This document shows positions 48,680 to 59,875 of a stretch of 64,000 nucleotides of DNA, piece by piece. Position 1 is the first letter of the stretch; each line of letters starts with the position of its first letter. The notes beneath the pieces were generated by a model. It did no database searches. It was given only the letters and a program-made list of their open reading frames with translations, and had not been told where the DNA came from. The stretch covers positions 2,046,001 through 2,110,000 of the forward strand of contig NZ_AP028947.1 of the NCBI RefSeq assembly GCF_036323495.1, in the 5' to 3' direction. The translations under genes and the position numbers were made by a program. The stretch comes from Limnobacter thiooxidans (lineage in GTDB: Bacteria; Pseudomonadota; Gammaproteobacteria; Burkholderiales; Burkholderiaceae_B).

Positions 48680-51262
48680 TTACGCAGCCAATACTGCCTT
48701 GTTCGCAATGTCCACGAACTCCGGAATCTGGTCGAAGTTCATGTAGCGGTATACGTCGCTGGATACATTGTCCAACAATTTAACCTGCGCCATGTATTCT
48801 TCCACGGTCGGGATCTTGCCCATCAATGCACACACTGCCGCCAATTCTGCGGAGCTGAGATACACGCGGGTGTCGATGCCCAAGCGGTTCGGGAAGTTAC
48901 GTGTTGAAGTTGACACGGCTGTAGAACCCTTGCGGATTTGTGCCTGGTTGCCCATGCACAGTGAACAACCTGGCAATTCCATGCGCGCGCCAGTGCGGCC
49001 CAAAATGCCGTAATAGCCTTCTTCGGTCAGGATGTGCTGGTCCATCTTGGTGGGAGGCGCAATCCACAAACGTGTTGGAATGTCGCTCTTGCCTTCCAGA
49101 ACCTTGCCTGCTGCGCGGAAGTGACCAATGTTGGTCATGCAGGAACCGATGAACACTTCATCAATCTTGTCGCCGGCCACTTCACTCAGGAACTTCACAT
49201 CATCGGGGTCGTTCGGGCAGGCCAGAATGGGTTCCTTGATGTCGGCCAGATCGATTTCAATGACTGCTGCGTATTCTGCGTCTGCGTCGCCTTTCAACAA
49301 CTCAGGGTTGGCAATCCACGCTTCCATGGCCTTGATGCGGCGTGTCAAGGTGCGCACGTCCTGGTAACCCTGCGCAATCATCCACTTCATCAAAGTGATG
49401 TTGGAACGCATGTATTCAATGATGGGTTCCTTGTCCAGGTGCACGGTACAACCGGCAGCAGAACGCTCTGCAGACGCGTCTGACAATTCAAAAGCCTGTT
49501 CAACTTTCAGTTGCGGCAGACCTTCGATTTCCAGAATGCGGCCAGAGAAAATGTTCTTCTTGCCTTTCTTTTCAACAGTCAGCATGCCGGCACGGATTGC
49601 GTACAGGGGAATTGCATTGACCAGGTCACGCAATGTCACGCCAGGCTGCATTTCGCCTTTGAAGCGAACCAGCACAGATTCGGGCATGTCCAGAGGCATA
49701 ACACCTGTGGCGGCGGCAAAGGCCACCAAACCGGAACCAGCCGGGAAAGAAATACCGATCGGGAAACGTGTGTGTGAATCGCCACCAGTGCCCACGGTGT
49801 CGGGCATCAACAGACGGTTCAACCAGCTGTGGATCACGCCATCACCGGGACGCAGGGCAACGCCACCGCGGTTCTCAATGAAGTCGGGCAGTTCGTGGTG
49901 CATTTTCACGTCGACTGGCTTGGGGTAAGCAGCGGTGTGGCAGAAAGACTGCATGACCAGGTCAGCAGAGAAACCCAGGCAGGCCAGGTCTTTCAATTCG
50001 TCACGAGTCATTGGGCCAGTGGTGTCTTGCGAACCCACAGTGGTCATCCTGGGTTCACAGTAAGTACCAGGGCGAACACCGTCAACGCCACAGGCCTTGC
50101 CAACCATTTTCTGGGCCAGGCTGTATCCGCGAGTGGAAGCTGCTTGTGAAGATGGGCGACGGAACACGGGCGATGGGCCATGGCCCAATTCAGCGCGGGC
50201 ACGGTCTGTCAAACCACGACCGATGATCAATGGAATACGGCCACCGGCGCGTACTTCGTCGAACAACACGTCGGTTTTAACACTGAACTCGGCAATCACA
50301 ACGCCGTTTTTCAGGGCCTTGCCTTCGAAGGGGCGCAGTTCAATTTCGTCGCCCATGTCCATCTGGCTGACATCCAGTTCGATTGGCAATGCGCCTGCAT
50401 CTTCCATGGTGTTGAAGAAAATCGGCGCAATCTTGTTGCCCAGGCAATAACCACCAAAACGCTTGTTCGGAATGAAGGGGATGTCATCGCCTGTGAACCA
50501 CAACACGCTGTTGGTGGCTGATTTGCGGGAAGAACCTGTACCGACCACGTCGCCAACGTAAGCGATCTGATTGCCCTTGGCGATCAGTGCCTGCAATTGC
50601 TTGATGGGGCCAACCTTGCCTGGCTCGTCTGCTTCAATGCCGGGGCGCGGGTTTTTCAACATGGCCAATGCGTGCAATGGAATATCGGGGCGGCTCCAGG
50701 CGTCAGGTGCTGGTGACAGGTCGTCGGTGTTGGTTTCACCAGTGACCTTGAATACAGTCAACTTGATGCTTGTTGGCACTTCAGGACGGCTTGTGAACCA
50801 CTCGGCATCGGCCCAGCTTTGCATCACTTTCTTGGCAGTCGCGCTGCCCTTGTCGGCCAGGTCTTTCACGTCGTGGAAATAATCGAACATCAGCAGTGTT
50901 TTGGACAATGCTTCGGCAGCGATTTCGCCTACTTCAGCGTCATTCAATGCGTCGATCATTGGCTTGATGTTGAAACCACCCAGCATGGTGCCCAGCAGGA
51001 AGGTGGCCTTCTTGCGGTCAATCAACTTGCAGCTGTCGGAGCCATTGACGATGGCAGCCAAAAATGCGGACTTTACTTTCGCGGCGTCATCAACGCCAGC
51101 AGGCACGCGGTTGGTGATCAGGTCAAGCAGGAATTCTTCTTCGCCTGCGGGCGGGTTTTTCAGCAACAAAACCAGATCAGCGGTTTGCTGGGCAGACAAA
51201 GGCAATGGTGGAATGCCCAACGCTGCGCGCTCGGCAACGTGTTGGCGATAGGACTCAAGCAT
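48680..51262 (-). CDS. acnB: Aconitate hydratase B
   Basis: 860 residues from ATG 51262 ([22 protein letters not shown]). The order of domains is the AcnB type: an N-terminal HEAT-like domain, then the swivelling domain ([19 protein letters not shown]), then the cluster domains with [21 protein letters not shown] and CSLCMGNQ. It isomerises citrate and isocitrate in the TCA cycle. A candidate operator shared with gntR-mdh lies 148 bp upstream. Confidence 0.97.
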   Translation of the reverse strand: MLESYRQHVAERAALGIPPLPLSAQQTADLVLLLKNPPAGEEEFLLDLITNRVPAGVDDAAKVKSAFLAAIVNGSDSCKLIDRKKATFLLGTMLGGFNIKPMIDALNDAEVGEIAAEALSKTLLMFDYFHDVKDLADKGSATAKKVMQSWADAEWFTSRPEVPTSIKLTVFKVTGETNTDDLSPAPDAWSRPDIPLHALAMLKNPRPGIEADEPGKVGPIKQLQALIAKGNQIAYVGDVVGTGSSRKSATNSVLWFTGDDIPFIPNKRFGGYCLGNKIAPIFFNTMEDAGALPIELDVSQMDMGDEIELRPFEGKALKNGVVIAEFSVKTDVLFDEVRAGGRIPLIIGRGLTDRARAELGHGPSPVFRRPSSQAASTRGYSLAQKMVGKACGVDGVRPGTYCEPRMTTVGSQDTTGPMTRDELKDLACLGFSADLVMQSFCHTAAYPKPVDVKMHHELPDFIENRGGVALRPGDGVIHSWLNRLLMPDTVGTGGDSHTRFPIGISFPAGSGLVAFAAATGVMPLDMPESVLVRFKGEMQPGVTLRDLVNAIPLYAIRAGMLTVEKKGKKNIFSGRILEIEGLPQLKVEQAFELSDASAERSAAGCTVHLDKEPIIEYMRSNITLMKWMIAQGYQDVRTLTRRIKAMEAWIANPELLKGDADAEYAAVIEIDLADIKEPILACPNDPDDVKFLSEVAGDKIDEVFIGSCMTNIGHFRAAGKVLEGKSDIPTRLWIAPPTKMDQHILTEEGYYGILGRTGARMELPGCSLCMGNQAQIRKGSTAVSTSTRNFPNRLGIDTRVYLSSAELAAVCALMGKIPTVEEYMAQVKLLDNVSSDVYRYMNFDQIPEFVDIANKAVLAA

Positions 51263-51409
51263 GAGATCTCCCTTAGATGGGTGAGGGTCAATAGAAACTG
51301 GTTGATTTTGAGGCAGTTCGTGAAAGCACACAAGTGCTGCAATGCAAAAAACAGTGAAGTTTCAAACCTGTTTTAAAAACACTGCGCGTGGGTGCAAAAC
51401 AGCCCATCA

Positions 51410-51430
51410 GTCTTATATATGATATAGGAC
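51410..51430. promoter_or_regulatory. Candidate operator upstream of acnB
   Basis: The 21-bp near-palindrome reads GTCTTATAT-ATG-ATATAGGAC, with half-sites GTCYTATAT. It is 17/21 identical to the gntR-mdh site at 28179-28199. Shared binding by the GntR-family regulator is the simplest reading. Confidence 0.6.
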
Positions 51431-51486
51431 TTTCCCCTGTTGTTAAAGGGGATTTTGCTGAATAGGTGGGGTTTTAGAAGGTGCAA

Positions 51487-52485
51487 TCAATTTGCCTGCT
51501 GGTACTTCGCTGGACTAGAGCCTGTGACCCGCTTGAACGCATGTGTAAAGGCGCTTTGGTCGTTGTAGGCCAGCAAATTGGCAATGTCTGCCAAACTCAA
51601 ATTGCCTGCATTCAGGCAGCTCTTGGCCATCTCCACACGCACGCTTTCAAGTTCATGGCGAAAGCTGCTGCCTTGCTCTTGCAGACGTCGTTGCAAGCTT
51701 CGGCCGCTGGTGCACAGACGACGTGCCACCTCATCCAGATTGGGCAAGCCGGCTGATATGGATTCCTGCAAGGCCTTCTGCAAGCCGGGAATTGTTTCCT
51801 CGCCAGCCTTGACTTGGGACAATAACAATTGCGCTTGCTGATCCAGCATGGTGCGCATGACCGAGTCAGCCGATTTCAAAGGCGCGTCTAGCAAGGTAAC
51901 CGGCCAAACCACCTCGGTAACTTGTTGGTTGAAATGAACATCACAACCAAAAAACGCCCTGAAATCTTCCTTGTTGCCTGGTTCAGCGTTGATGAACTGA
52001 ACCTTGAGAGGATCCACAGGAACAGCAACCAGATGGCGTGTGAAAGCCACGAGCACACCAATAGCCACTGAATCAACCCAATGACCCGGCTTGCCGCGCT
52101 CGGCCCCCCACTGCAGAAGCAATTGGTCTTCACTGAAATTCACTTGCAGAGAATTCACGCTGTACACCAGATTTTCAAATTGCTGCAAACGGGCAAAAGC
52201 TTCACCCAGATTATTGCAGCAACTTGCGACATAGCCGAGCAAACCCATATTGGCTGGGCGGACATGCGCAGCCAGCTTCAGGGGCATGGCAGGGTCCTCA
52301 AGCTGTTGATAAGTCCAATCCAGCATGGCCTGCCACTGCAACACATTGACCCGGTTCAAATCACCCGCAGCAGGACGTGCAAATGGCAGGCGCTGTGACA
52401 CATCTGGACGAGCATGATCAAGCCAGTCGAACAGCAAATTGACATAGCTGGCAGAAACATGACCGGAATTAGAGAGAGCGTTCAT
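51487..52485 (-). CDS. AraC-family transcriptional regulator
   Basis: 332 residues: an N-terminal arabinose-binding-like domain (LGYVASCCNNLGEAFARLQQFENLV) of the OruR/ArgR-like subclass and a C-terminal double helix-turn-helix (about 250-330, LDEVARRLCTSGRSLQRRLQEQGSSFRHELESVR ... LADIANLLAYNDQSAFTHAFKRVTGSSP). It is divergent from the lipoprotein hydrolase, which it may regulate; the ligand is unknown. Confidence 0.92.
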   Translation of the reverse strand: MNALSNSGHVSASYVNLLFDWLDHARPDVSQRLPFARPAAGDLNRVNVLQWQAMLDWTYQQLEDPAMPLKLAAHVRPANMGLLGYVASCCNNLGEAFARLQQFENLVYSVNSLQVNFSEDQLLLQWGAERGKPGHWVDSVAIGVLVAFTRHLVAVPVDPLKVQFINAEPGNKEDFRAFFGCDVHFNQQVTEVVWPVTLLDAPLKSADSVMRTMLDQQAQLLLSQVKAGEETIPGLQKALQESISAGLPNLDEVARRLCTSGRSLQRRLQEQGSSFRHELESVRVEMAKSCLNAGNLSLADIANLLAYNDQSAFTHAFKRVTGSSPAKYQQAN

Positions 52486-52575
52486 TATTTGACAACAGGT
52501 ATTGTCAGAAGAGTTTTTCCTGCTCTATGCTAGCGCGTAATCAATTCACCCACACACTCTTGTCCCAATCGCATC

Positions 52576-53547
52576 ATGAAAAAAAATTCAAATCCGCTAC
52601 GTCGCCTCCCTGCCCTTGTGGCCACAGCAGCTTTACTTACCCTGAGTGGCTGCGGCTACAAACAGCCCGAAGGAGAAATTCAGGGCGCTGCTGGCTTTGC
52701 CATTGCTGCCGAGCGGGCAATTTCTGGACTGCAACGCAAAGTGGTTCAAATCGACGGTTTTGTGGTGCCTTATCTGCAAGGTGGCAAAGGTGAACCCCTG
52801 GTGCTGATTCACGGTTTTGGCGGCTCGAAAGACAACTTCAACCGTGTGGCGTATTACCTGACGAATCATTACACCGTATACGCCATTGATGTGCCGGGCT
52901 TCGGTGCATCCACCCGGGACCTCGACGCAGATTATGTAATCAACACCCAAATTGATCGTGTGCACGAAATCATCGAAAAACTGGGTCTGAAACAGCCACA
53001 TATTGGCGGTAATTCCATGGGTGGCTGGATCAGCGGCGCCTATGCAGCCAAGTACCCGGACGATGTGGCGTCCATCTGGTTTCTGGCTCCAGCGGGTTTG
53101 CTGGAATCCAGGAAATCTGAAGTGATTCAACAATTCGAGAAAACCGGCGAGATCGTTTTGACCGCCAGCAACCGCGAAGAATTTGAAAAAATTGTGGATG
53201 TAGTGATGTTCAAGCGCCCTGCTTTTGCGCCGGGATTTGTCGTGGAAGCAATGGCCGCCCGCGCCGCGGCAGACCAGACCTTGCACCAGAGAATCTATAA
53301 AGACTTCAAGTCTGTACCTTCCGACCTGGCCACTGCCCTGTCTAAATCAAATTACAAAGGGCCAGCTTTGATTGTTTGGGGCAAGGAAGATCGTGTGTTG
53401 CACGTGGATGGTGCCGCTGAATTGAAAACGGCCATGCCTGGGTTTGACGTGATTCTGATGGATCAGGTTGGGCATGTCCCGATGATGGAAAAGCCTGAGC
53501 AGGTCGCGGCGGATTACGTGAAATGGCGGGAAGCGATTGCCAAGTAA
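52576..53547 (+). CDS. Lipoprotein alpha/beta-hydrolase
   Basis: 323 residues. The signal peptide ends in lipobox LSGC (Cys26), so the protein is an outer- or inner-membrane lipoprotein. The hydrolase core has the oxyanion strand LVLIHGFGGSKDNF, nucleophile Ser147 in GGNSMGG, an acid in WGKEDRVLH and His300 in DQVGHVPMMEKPEQ. This resembles esterases/lipases of the MhpC type. It is divergent from an AraC regulator 90 bp away. Substrate unknown. Confidence 0.85.
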   Translation: MKKNSNPLRRLPALVATAALLTLSGCGYKQPEGEIQGAAGFAIAAERAISGLQRKVVQIDGFVVPYLQGGKGEPLVLIHGFGGSKDNFNRVAYYLTNHYTVYAIDVPGFGASTRDLDADYVINTQIDRVHEIIEKLGLKQPHIGGNSMGGWISGAYAAKYPDDVASIWFLAPAGLLESRKSEVIQQFEKTGEIVLTASNREEFEKIVDVVMFKRPAFAPGFVVEAMAARAAADQTLHQRIYKDFKSVPSDLATALSKSNYKGPALIVWGKEDRVLHVDGAAELKTAMPGFDVILMDQVGHVPMMEKPEQVAADYVKWREAIAK

Positions 53548-54328
53548 GGTACTGAACTGTGTTTGATCATGCGGTTTGTTGATGCTCACAGTACGTGTCG
53601 CGTCATCCCGCCTTGGCGGGCTTTTATCCCTTCTCGATTGCTGGCTCGGGGCATGCGAAATGCCAAAGGCATGTTCGCATCGCTTCCTTGCGGAATCGCC
53701 CCTCGCTGCGCATCAAGCGGGAGGCCCACCTGAATCGACAGAATGATCGCAAAATCGCACAGTGAGCCAAAACCGCTGGCGACGCGCCAAGTCCGCAGCA
53801 GCTTGATCAAAGCCAGTCCCTCATGCAAGCTCACAGCAGTCGGCGAACAACAGAACCCACGTTGGCACGTCACAGTTATCTTCGCGCGAGAAGCCTTGCC
53901 AATTTCACTTGGTCCCGACATTCAAGGCCCGCCCGCCGTTCTCCACCTAGCAATGGATTAGACGCGAAGCGGCTCCGCAAGACGCGTTAGCGTTTGCGGT
54001 ATCCATTGCAAGGTGGAAAAGGAACGGCCACCGTCCCGAACTTGCACGTGGGGCGGGACTGTCGGGACAAGTGACATGGCACGGCTTCGAAGTGCGAAGC
54101 GGGGCTATCGGCATAAGTGATATGGCGAGGCGTTGAAGCGCGAAGCGCAACAGCATGGCAAGGCAAGGCTTCGAAGTGCGATGCAACGCTGTCGAAACGA
54201 GTAAAAGGGTGGAATTGACCTTGTTTTTTGGCGCGATTTCACAAAAAAATAGGCTTGAACTCACAATATTTCTTGCGAAAACACCCGCACAATCCAAACA
54301 TCAAAAAAACCAACACGCGGAGACACGC
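53548..54328. other. Gene-free stretch made mostly of interspersed repeat copy A
   Basis: The region between the hydrolase and the desaturase has no credible gene. 53573-54200 is copy A of the repeat; the last 130 bp before 54329 form the AT-rich leader of the next gene. Confidence 0.8.
53573..54190 (+). repeat. Interspersed repeat, copy A (longest)
   Basis: Two blocks match copy B near 59.5 kb: 53573-53664 with 59429-59520 (86 of 92 bases, no gap) and 53881-54079 with 59530-59727 (one indel). Between them lie 216 bp that B lacks but that copy C (12072-12230, inverted) shares in part. The 3' end has partly repeated units built on GTCGGGACAAGTGACATGG and CGAAGTGCGAAGCG. It has no transposase and no clear terminal inverted repeats. 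Confidence 0.85.
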
Positions 54329-55258
54329 ATGGAACAGTTGATCAATCAGGCAATGCCCACTTTCAACCTCCTGTTCGGCCCCAACCCGGACTGGAAGCAG
54401 GTTTTTCTTACCCTGCTAACCCCTTTGTTTCTGGGTGCCACTTTGGTGGAATACCTTCATCTGAAGAAGGTAGGTAAATCTTTCTTCTTCAAGAAAAATG
54501 AGGTTGTCACCAACATGCTGCTCGGTGGTAGCTACCAAGCCATGGAGTTGGTGTGGTTTGCCTTGTTTGTATCGGCTTTCATGGAATGGATTTACACATT
54601 CCGCATTGCAACCATTGAGGTCACCCCCCTAAGCTTCGCGGCCCTGCTGTTCGGCATCGAGTTTTGTTACTACTGGTTTCACCGCGGCAGCCACCGCGTG
54701 CGTTGGTTCTGGTGTGCGCATGTCGTACACCACAGTGGTGAAAACATGACCACCACCACGGCCATGCGGCAAAGCCTTTTCTATGCTGTGAACCTGCATC
54801 AGATTTTCTGGGCGCCCATGCTGATCATTGGTTTTCCGGTTTGGGCAGTTTTGCTGGCTTACGGAATGAATCTGGGTTATCAATACTTCGTACACACCCA
54901 GGCAGTCGACAAATTTCCGAAGTGGTTTGAATTCATTTTCAACACACCCAGTCATCACCGCGTTCACCATGGGAGAAACGACGAATACATCGACAAGAAC
55001 TACGGTGGCGTGTTGATCATCTGGGATCGACTCTTTGGAACATTCGAACCTGAAGTTGCACCGGTTGAATACGGCATTGTGCGACAACCCAAAACCAACA
55101 ACATCTGGACACTCAACACCCACGAATGGCGAGACATGTTCAGTGATGCCCTCAAACCTGGGCCGATGTTGCAACGCCTCAAACACATCTGGGCACCACC
55201 CGAGTGGGTCAGACCAGACCTGATGGATCAGTCCAACCTGCGCGACAAAATAAATTAG
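54329..55258 (+). CDS. Sterol-desaturase/fatty-acid-hydroxylase family membrane protein
   Basis: 309 residues from ATG 54329 with a GCGGAGA ribosome site; the longer frame begins inside the repeat. About four membrane helices surround the di-iron His boxes HRGSH, HVVHHS and HHRVHH. Such enzymes hydroxylate or desaturate lipids at the membrane. It lies 46 bp before the DUF2863 gene, so co-transcription is possible. Substrate unknown. Confidence 0.88.
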   Translation: MEQLINQAMPTFNLLFGPNPDWKQVFLTLLTPLFLGATLVEYLHLKKVGKSFFFKKNEVVTNMLLGGSYQAMELVWFALFVSAFMEWIYTFRIATIEVTPLSFAALLFGIEFCYYWFHRGSHRVRWFWCAHVVHHSGENMTTTTAMRQSLFYAVNLHQIFWAPMLIIGFPVWAVLLAYGMNLGYQYFVHTQAVDKFPKWFEFIFNTPSHHRVHHGRNDEYIDKNYGGVLIIWDRLFGTFEPEVAPVEYGIVRQPKTNNIWTLNTHEWRDMFSDALKPGPMLQRLKHIWAPPEWVRPDLMDQSNLRDKIN

Positions 55259-55304
55259 ACAAACTTCTCGTACTACAATGGGTAGACCACCACAAGGACT
55301 ACCC

Positions 55305-56546
55305 ATGCGCAGAAAACCACTCAACACCGCCTCACGATCCAAATTGTCCAAGTACGCCAAGCCTTTGGCGAATCTGGCCATTTTGCTTGCAGACGCTGGA
55401 AGCCGGCTTGAGCGACGGTTTTGGAAAAAGAAGTTGTTTGCAGCGCTGGCCCCCATGCTGGAGGGCCGCAGCGACACCACGCTGATGCAAACACTTGACC
55501 ACCTGTACAGCACAAACTACCGCGCCTACGATGAACTGGCCTTTGCCATTGAAAACACGGTGGAGAGCCCCGAACTGGGTCAGGAAGAAGATATTCTGCT
55601 GCTGGCTGCACCTGTTTTGGCTTGGTCAACCTACAACATTCCTTCCGGGAAAATTGAAGAGGCCACGGTTGCTGAATTCACCGCTTTGCTTCAGAAAAAT
55701 GTGCTGTCAGACCATGCTCACCTGGTGCTCACCAACATGCTGTTCAGCCCGGATCAACTGCCCGAAAGTTACACCGCAGCGGCGGAACTTGCACGACAAC
55801 TGGGACAAGCCGCGATTGACCGAGTGAAGGTCAGGATTGACACCGAGAACTTGCCAGCCACTCAAAGCTTTTTAAGCGATGTGCGCTACCTGATCGGCGC
55901 AGTCTCTGTCCCTGCCGGCCAACCTGCGTTCAAATGGCAAGTGGAAGCACACAGCAACGGCACCCTGCTGAGCAAGGAAGAGGTATTAACCAATTGGCGC
56001 CTCACTGGTGGCCAAGCCTTGCAGACCATCATGCCCGGCTGTCTGCTTGAGCTGATGCTGCCCAATGGACTTTACAATGCTTGCCGCGAAGCTGAAAAGG
56101 AAGCACGCGCCTATTCAGTACGTGCGTCAGCAGCCTTCCTTGAAACTGCGCTTGATGTTCCCACACAGAAGATCCATGCCAGCGTGGGCGCTTTTGTAGA
56201 CCGCGGTGAAATTGAAGAATATCGAATTGGCTTTTCAGTTGAAGGCAACGCAGACATTGTGCATGGCGTGGTTTGGCCACTCATCGGTGAGGAGTATGGC
56301 AACGAACCCGACCCCGTCTATGAAAAAGACATTGAAAGCGAACCCGACAACCCGGTCATTCGATCCAAAATCGAGGCATTGCTCAAGGAAGTGGGCATTC
56401 GCCAAATCAAGGTTCTAGAAGAGAGATTCCCGCTGGAATATTGCGAGGATTGCGGCTCCCCACTCTATCCCAACCCGGAAGGCGAGCTGATGCACGCCGA
56501 GCTACCGGAAGACTCTGAATTGCCCAACAGCATGCACTTGCATTGA
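55305..56546 (+). CDS. DUF2863-family protein
   Basis: 413 residues from ATG 55305, with AAGGA 7 bp upstream (an ATG at 55278 lacks a site). The N-terminal half is helical and Leu/Ala-rich; the C-terminal end has a CxxC in [21 protein letters not shown], the pattern of Burkholderiales DUF2863 proteins. A metal- or zinc-ribbon-like site is possible. Function unknown. It precedes acnA by 82 bp. Confidence 0.8.
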   Translation: MRRKPLNTASRSKLSKYAKPLANLAILLADAGSRLERRFWKKKLFAALAPMLEGRSDTTLMQTLDHLYSTNYRAYDELAFAIENTVESPELGQEEDILLLAAPVLAWSTYNIPSGKIEEATVAEFTALLQKNVLSDHAHLVLTNMLFSPDQLPESYTAAAELARQLGQAAIDRVKVRIDTENLPATQSFLSDVRYLIGAVSVPAGQPAFKWQVEAHSNGTLLSKEEVLTNWRLTGGQALQTIMPGCLLELMLPNGLYNACREAEKEARAYSVRASAAFLETALDVPTQKIHASVGAFVDRGEIEEYRIGFSVEGNADIVHGVVWPLIGEEYGNEPDPVYEKDIESEPDNPVIRSKIEALLKEVGIRQIKVLEERFPLEYCEDCGSPLYPNPEGELMHAELPEDSELPNSMHLH

Positions 56547-56628
56547 GGGCTCGGTAGACACCACTACCACTGGTTTTGCAATACGGTGCCGAAATTCTTC
56601 GGCACCTTCACGTAAGGGAGAAACAGGT

Positions 56629-59352
56629 ATGTCAACCCTGAAACATCAGACACTCAGCACCTTCACTACAACCACGGGCGCAACTGGTCAGTTTTACAGC
56701 TTGCCCAAGCTGGCCGAACTAGGTTTTCCCAACCTGAACCGCCTGCCCGTTTCCATTCGAATCGTGCTTGAATCGGTTCTGCGCAATTGCGACGGAAAGA
56801 AGGTCACTGAAGATCACATTCGAGATCTGGCCAACTGGCAGGCGCAATCCAAACGCACCAGCGAAATCCCGTTCATAGTCGCTCGAGTCGTATTGCAAGA
56901 CTTCACGGGTGTGCCCCTGCTAGCAGACCTCGCCGCCATGCGAAATGTGGCGCGCGACATGGGACAAGATCCAAAGAAAATTGAGCCCTTGGTTCCTGTA
57001 GACCTGGTCGTGGATCACTCGGTCATGATTGACCACTACGGCACCCCCGAAGCACTGGTGCAAAACATGGAAATCGAGTTTCAGCGCAACGGCGAGCGCT
57101 ACCAATTCATGAAGTGGGGCATGCAGGCCTTTGACACGTTCAAGGTGATTCCTCCCGGGATCGGCATCGTGCACCAAGTGAATCTAGAGTATCTGTTTCG
57201 TGGCTTGCGCAGTGCTGCAAAGCCAGGCCAGGAAAATGAACAAACCGTGTTCTATCCTGACACCCTGGTGGGCACTGACAGCCACACCACCATGATCAAC
57301 GGTGTGGGTGTTGTGGGCTGGGGCGTAGGTGGCATTGAGGCAGAAGCCGGCATGCTGGGCCAACCGGTTTATTTTCTGACCCCCGATGTGGTGGGTGTCG
57401 AACTGAGCAATGCATTGAGGGAAGGCATCACCGCCACCGACCTGGTACTGGCAATTACTGAACTTCTTCGCAAGAAAAAAGTGGTTGGCAAATTTGTTGA
57501 GTTTTGTGGACCCGGTGCAGAAAGTCTTTCTGTGACCGACCGCGCCACGTTGGCGAACATGGCACCTGAATACGGTGCCACTATGGGCTTTTTCCCGCCT
57601 GATTCGAAAACGGTTGAATTCATGCGCAAAACCGCGCGCGGTGGCGTTGAAGCAGACCGCTTTGAAGCCTACTTCAAGGCGCAGGGCCTGCTGGGTATGC
57701 CAGATCCCAGCTCGATCGACTATTCGGAAACCGTAACACTTGATCTGGACACCGTGGAGCCTTCATTGGCCGGACCAAAACGCCCGCAAGACCGGGTGTT
57801 GCTAAAAGACATGAAAAAGCAGTTCGATCACCTGTTTTCAGAGCCCATGACCGCCAATGGGTTTGGGAAGGACTCGGCCCAACTGGAAACTCGTTATCCA
57901 ACTGGCTTGGACAAGATTGACATTGGTCACGGGGATGTACTGCTGGCAGCCATTACAAGCTGCACCAACACATCCAACCCTGGCGTGATGCTGGCCGCAG
58001 GCTTGCTGGCCAAGAAGGCTGTCGAGAAAGGCCTGCGTGTCAAACCGCACATCAAGACCTCAATTGGCCCGGGTTCCCGCGTGGTGGGTGAATATTTGCT
58101 CAAAACCAACTTGCAACAGTATCTGGACAAGCTTGGCTTCAATGTTGCTGCGTATGGCTGCACCACGTGCATTGGCAACTCGGGCGACCTGCTGCCCGAG
58201 ATCAACGAAACGATATTGAAAAATGATTTGATTGGATGTTCGGTGCTGTCCGGAAACCGAAATTTTGAAGCCCGAATTCATCCCAACCTGAAAGCAAACT
58301 TTTTGGCCTCGCCTCCCTTGGTAGTCGCGTTTGCATTGAGCGGCCGGGTCGACATGGACATGACCAGCGAACCCATTGGCACGGGAAATGATGGAACGCC
58401 CGTTTTCTTGCGCGACATCTGGCCAAGCAATGAAGAAATCAATGCCCTGCTTCCAATCGCCAACGACTCTGCGGTGTTCACCAGGTTGTACAGCAACTTC
58501 ACTGACGGACATGACCTGTGGAACCAGGTGCCCGCACCTGAAGGCGATGTCTACACCTGGCCCGAATCCACTTACATTGCAAAGCCTCCCTTCTTTGACA
58601 ACTTTGCAATGCAGCCCAGCAACGTAGAAGCCATAAAGGGCGCCAAGCCATTGCTGATTCTGGGTGACTCCGTGACAACAGACCATATTTCACCTGCGGG
58701 ATCGTTCAAACCTACAACACCTGCGGGAAAATACCTGACACGTCATGGTGTTGAACTGAAAGATTTCAACAGCTATGGATCCAGACGCGGCAATCACGAT
58801 GTGATGGTTCGCGGCACCTTTGCCAACGTACGCGTAAAGAACCTGATGATTCCACCCGACTCCAGTGGCAACCGGATTGAGGGCGGATTCACCATCAAAG
58901 ACAGAGAACAAGCGACTGTATTTGCAGCTGCCATGGAATACATCGAGCAAGGCATTCCAACAATTGTGTTGGCGGGTGAAGAATATGGCACGGGCTCATC
59001 CCGTGACTGGGCTGCCAAGGGTACGCAATTGCTGGGTATCAAAGTGGTCGTGGCACGCAGCTATGAACGCATACACCGAAGCAATTTGGTGGGCATGGGT
59101 GTGTTGCCACTGCAGTTCATGGGCGATGATTCGGTACAAACGCTTCGGCTCGACGGCAGTGAAACCTACGATGTCATCGGACTGAAAGAAGACACCGAAC
59201 CGCAGGCCGAATTGACCTTGCGAATTACACGGGCGAATGGTGATGTGGAAGATGTGAAGGTATTGAGCCGCATCGACACACCAATTGAGGTGGAATATTA
59301 CAGGCATCGCGGAATTCTACCGTTTGTGTTGCGAGAGCTGTTGGCGAACTAG
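56629..59352 (+). CDS. acnA: Aconitate hydratase A
   Basis: 907 residues, normal for AcnA/IRP type. Cluster cysteines are in [10 protein letters not shown] and [11 protein letters not shown]; other landmarks are [15 protein letters not shown] and [16 protein letters not shown]. It interconverts citrate and isocitrate and is often the stress-stable form. AGGGAG lies before the ATG. With AcnB and AcnD this is the third aconitase-family gene in the window, and it is flanked by direct repeat copies A and B. Confidence 0.97.
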   Translation: MSTLKHQTLSTFTTTTGATGQFYSLPKLAELGFPNLNRLPVSIRIVLESVLRNCDGKKVTEDHIRDLANWQAQSKRTSEIPFIVARVVLQDFTGVPLLADLAAMRNVARDMGQDPKKIEPLVPVDLVVDHSVMIDHYGTPEALVQNMEIEFQRNGERYQFMKWGMQAFDTFKVIPPGIGIVHQVNLEYLFRGLRSAAKPGQENEQTVFYPDTLVGTDSHTTMINGVGVVGWGVGGIEAEAGMLGQPVYFLTPDVVGVELSNALREGITATDLVLAITELLRKKKVVGKFVEFCGPGAESLSVTDRATLANMAPEYGATMGFFPPDSKTVEFMRKTARGGVEADRFEAYFKAQGLLGMPDPSSIDYSETVTLDLDTVEPSLAGPKRPQDRVLLKDMKKQFDHLFSEPMTANGFGKDSAQLETRYPTGLDKIDIGHGDVLLAAITSCTNTSNPGVMLAAGLLAKKAVEKGLRVKPHIKTSIGPGSRVVGEYLLKTNLQQYLDKLGFNVAAYGCTTCIGNSGDLLPEINETILKNDLIGCSVLSGNRNFEARIHPNLKANFLASPPLVVAFALSGRVDMDMTSEPIGTGNDGTPVFLRDIWPSNEEINALLPIANDSAVFTRLYSNFTDGHDLWNQVPAPEGDVYTWPESTYIAKPPFFDNFAMQPSNVEAIKGAKPLLILGDSVTTDHISPAGSFKPTTPAGKYLTRHGVELKDFNSYGSRRGNHDVMVRGTFANVRVKNLMIPPDSSGNRIEGGFTIKDREQATVFAAAMEYIEQGIPTIVLAGEEYGTGSSRDWAAKGTQLLGIKVVVARSYERIHRSNLVGMGVLPLQFMGDDSVQTLRLDGSETYDVIGLKEDTEPQAELTLRITRANGDVEDVKVLSRIDTPIEVEYYRHRGILPFVLRELLAN

Positions 59353-59875
59353 AGGCTGATTTGCGCAGCTTGTTGATGCTCGCGGTGCTGCGGTTTGTTG
59401 ATTCTCGTGGTGCGTGTCGCGTCAATGTGGTTTGTTGATACTCACCGTGCGTGTCGCGTCATCCCGCCTTGGCGGGCTTTCATCCCTTCTTGATTGCTGG
59501 CTCGGGGCATGCGAAACGCCTAAGGCGTCTTCGCGCAAGAAGCCTTGCCAATTTCACTTGGTCCTGACATTCAAGGCCCGCCCGCCGTTCTCCACCTCGC
59601 AATGGATTAGACGCGAAGCGGCTCCGCAAGACGCGTTAGCGTTTGCGGTATCCCTTGCAAGGTGGGAGAAGAACGGCCACCGCCACAACCTTCACGTTGG
59701 GCGGGGCTGTCGGGACAAGTGACATGGTAAGGCTTCGATGTGAGAGCCAAAGTGACACGGCAATGCTTAGAGGCGCAGGCCAAAGTTACGTGGCACGGCT
59801 TTGAAGTGCGAAGCGGAGCTGTCGGGACAAGTGACATGGCACAGCGTTGAAGTGCGAAGCGACGCTCCAGAGCTT
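59353..59875. other. Gene-free stretch with interspersed repeat copy B
   Basis: Between acnA and the convergent permease no credible gene is seen. It starts with short near-repeats (TTGTTGATGCTCGCGGTG, TTGTTGATTCTCGTGGTG, TTGTTGATACTCACCGTG), followed by copy B. Confidence 0.8.
59429..59862 (+). repeat. Interspersed repeat, copy B
   Basis: It matches copy A in two blocks (see 53573), in the same orientation, but has only 9 bp in place of the 216-bp middle part. The tail holds two or more diverged units around GTCGGGACAAGTGACATGG (59709 and 59821). Copies A and B form direct repeats around the desaturase-DUF2863-acnA segment. Confidence 0.85.

Noticed and set aside
53573..54190. Insertion sequence
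   Set aside because: No transposase frame, no terminal inverted repeats and no target duplication are visible, so it is called only a repeat.
53586..54297. Frames inside repeat copy A (111 and 116 codons, minus strand)
   Set aside because: They translate the repeat; the RTSKPCHVTCPDSPA segment recurs in a frame in copy B only because the DNA repeats, and frames are not kept between copies.
59607..59837. 76-codon minus-strand frame in repeat copy B
   Set aside because: Same repeat-derived artefact; no start site or conservation of frame.
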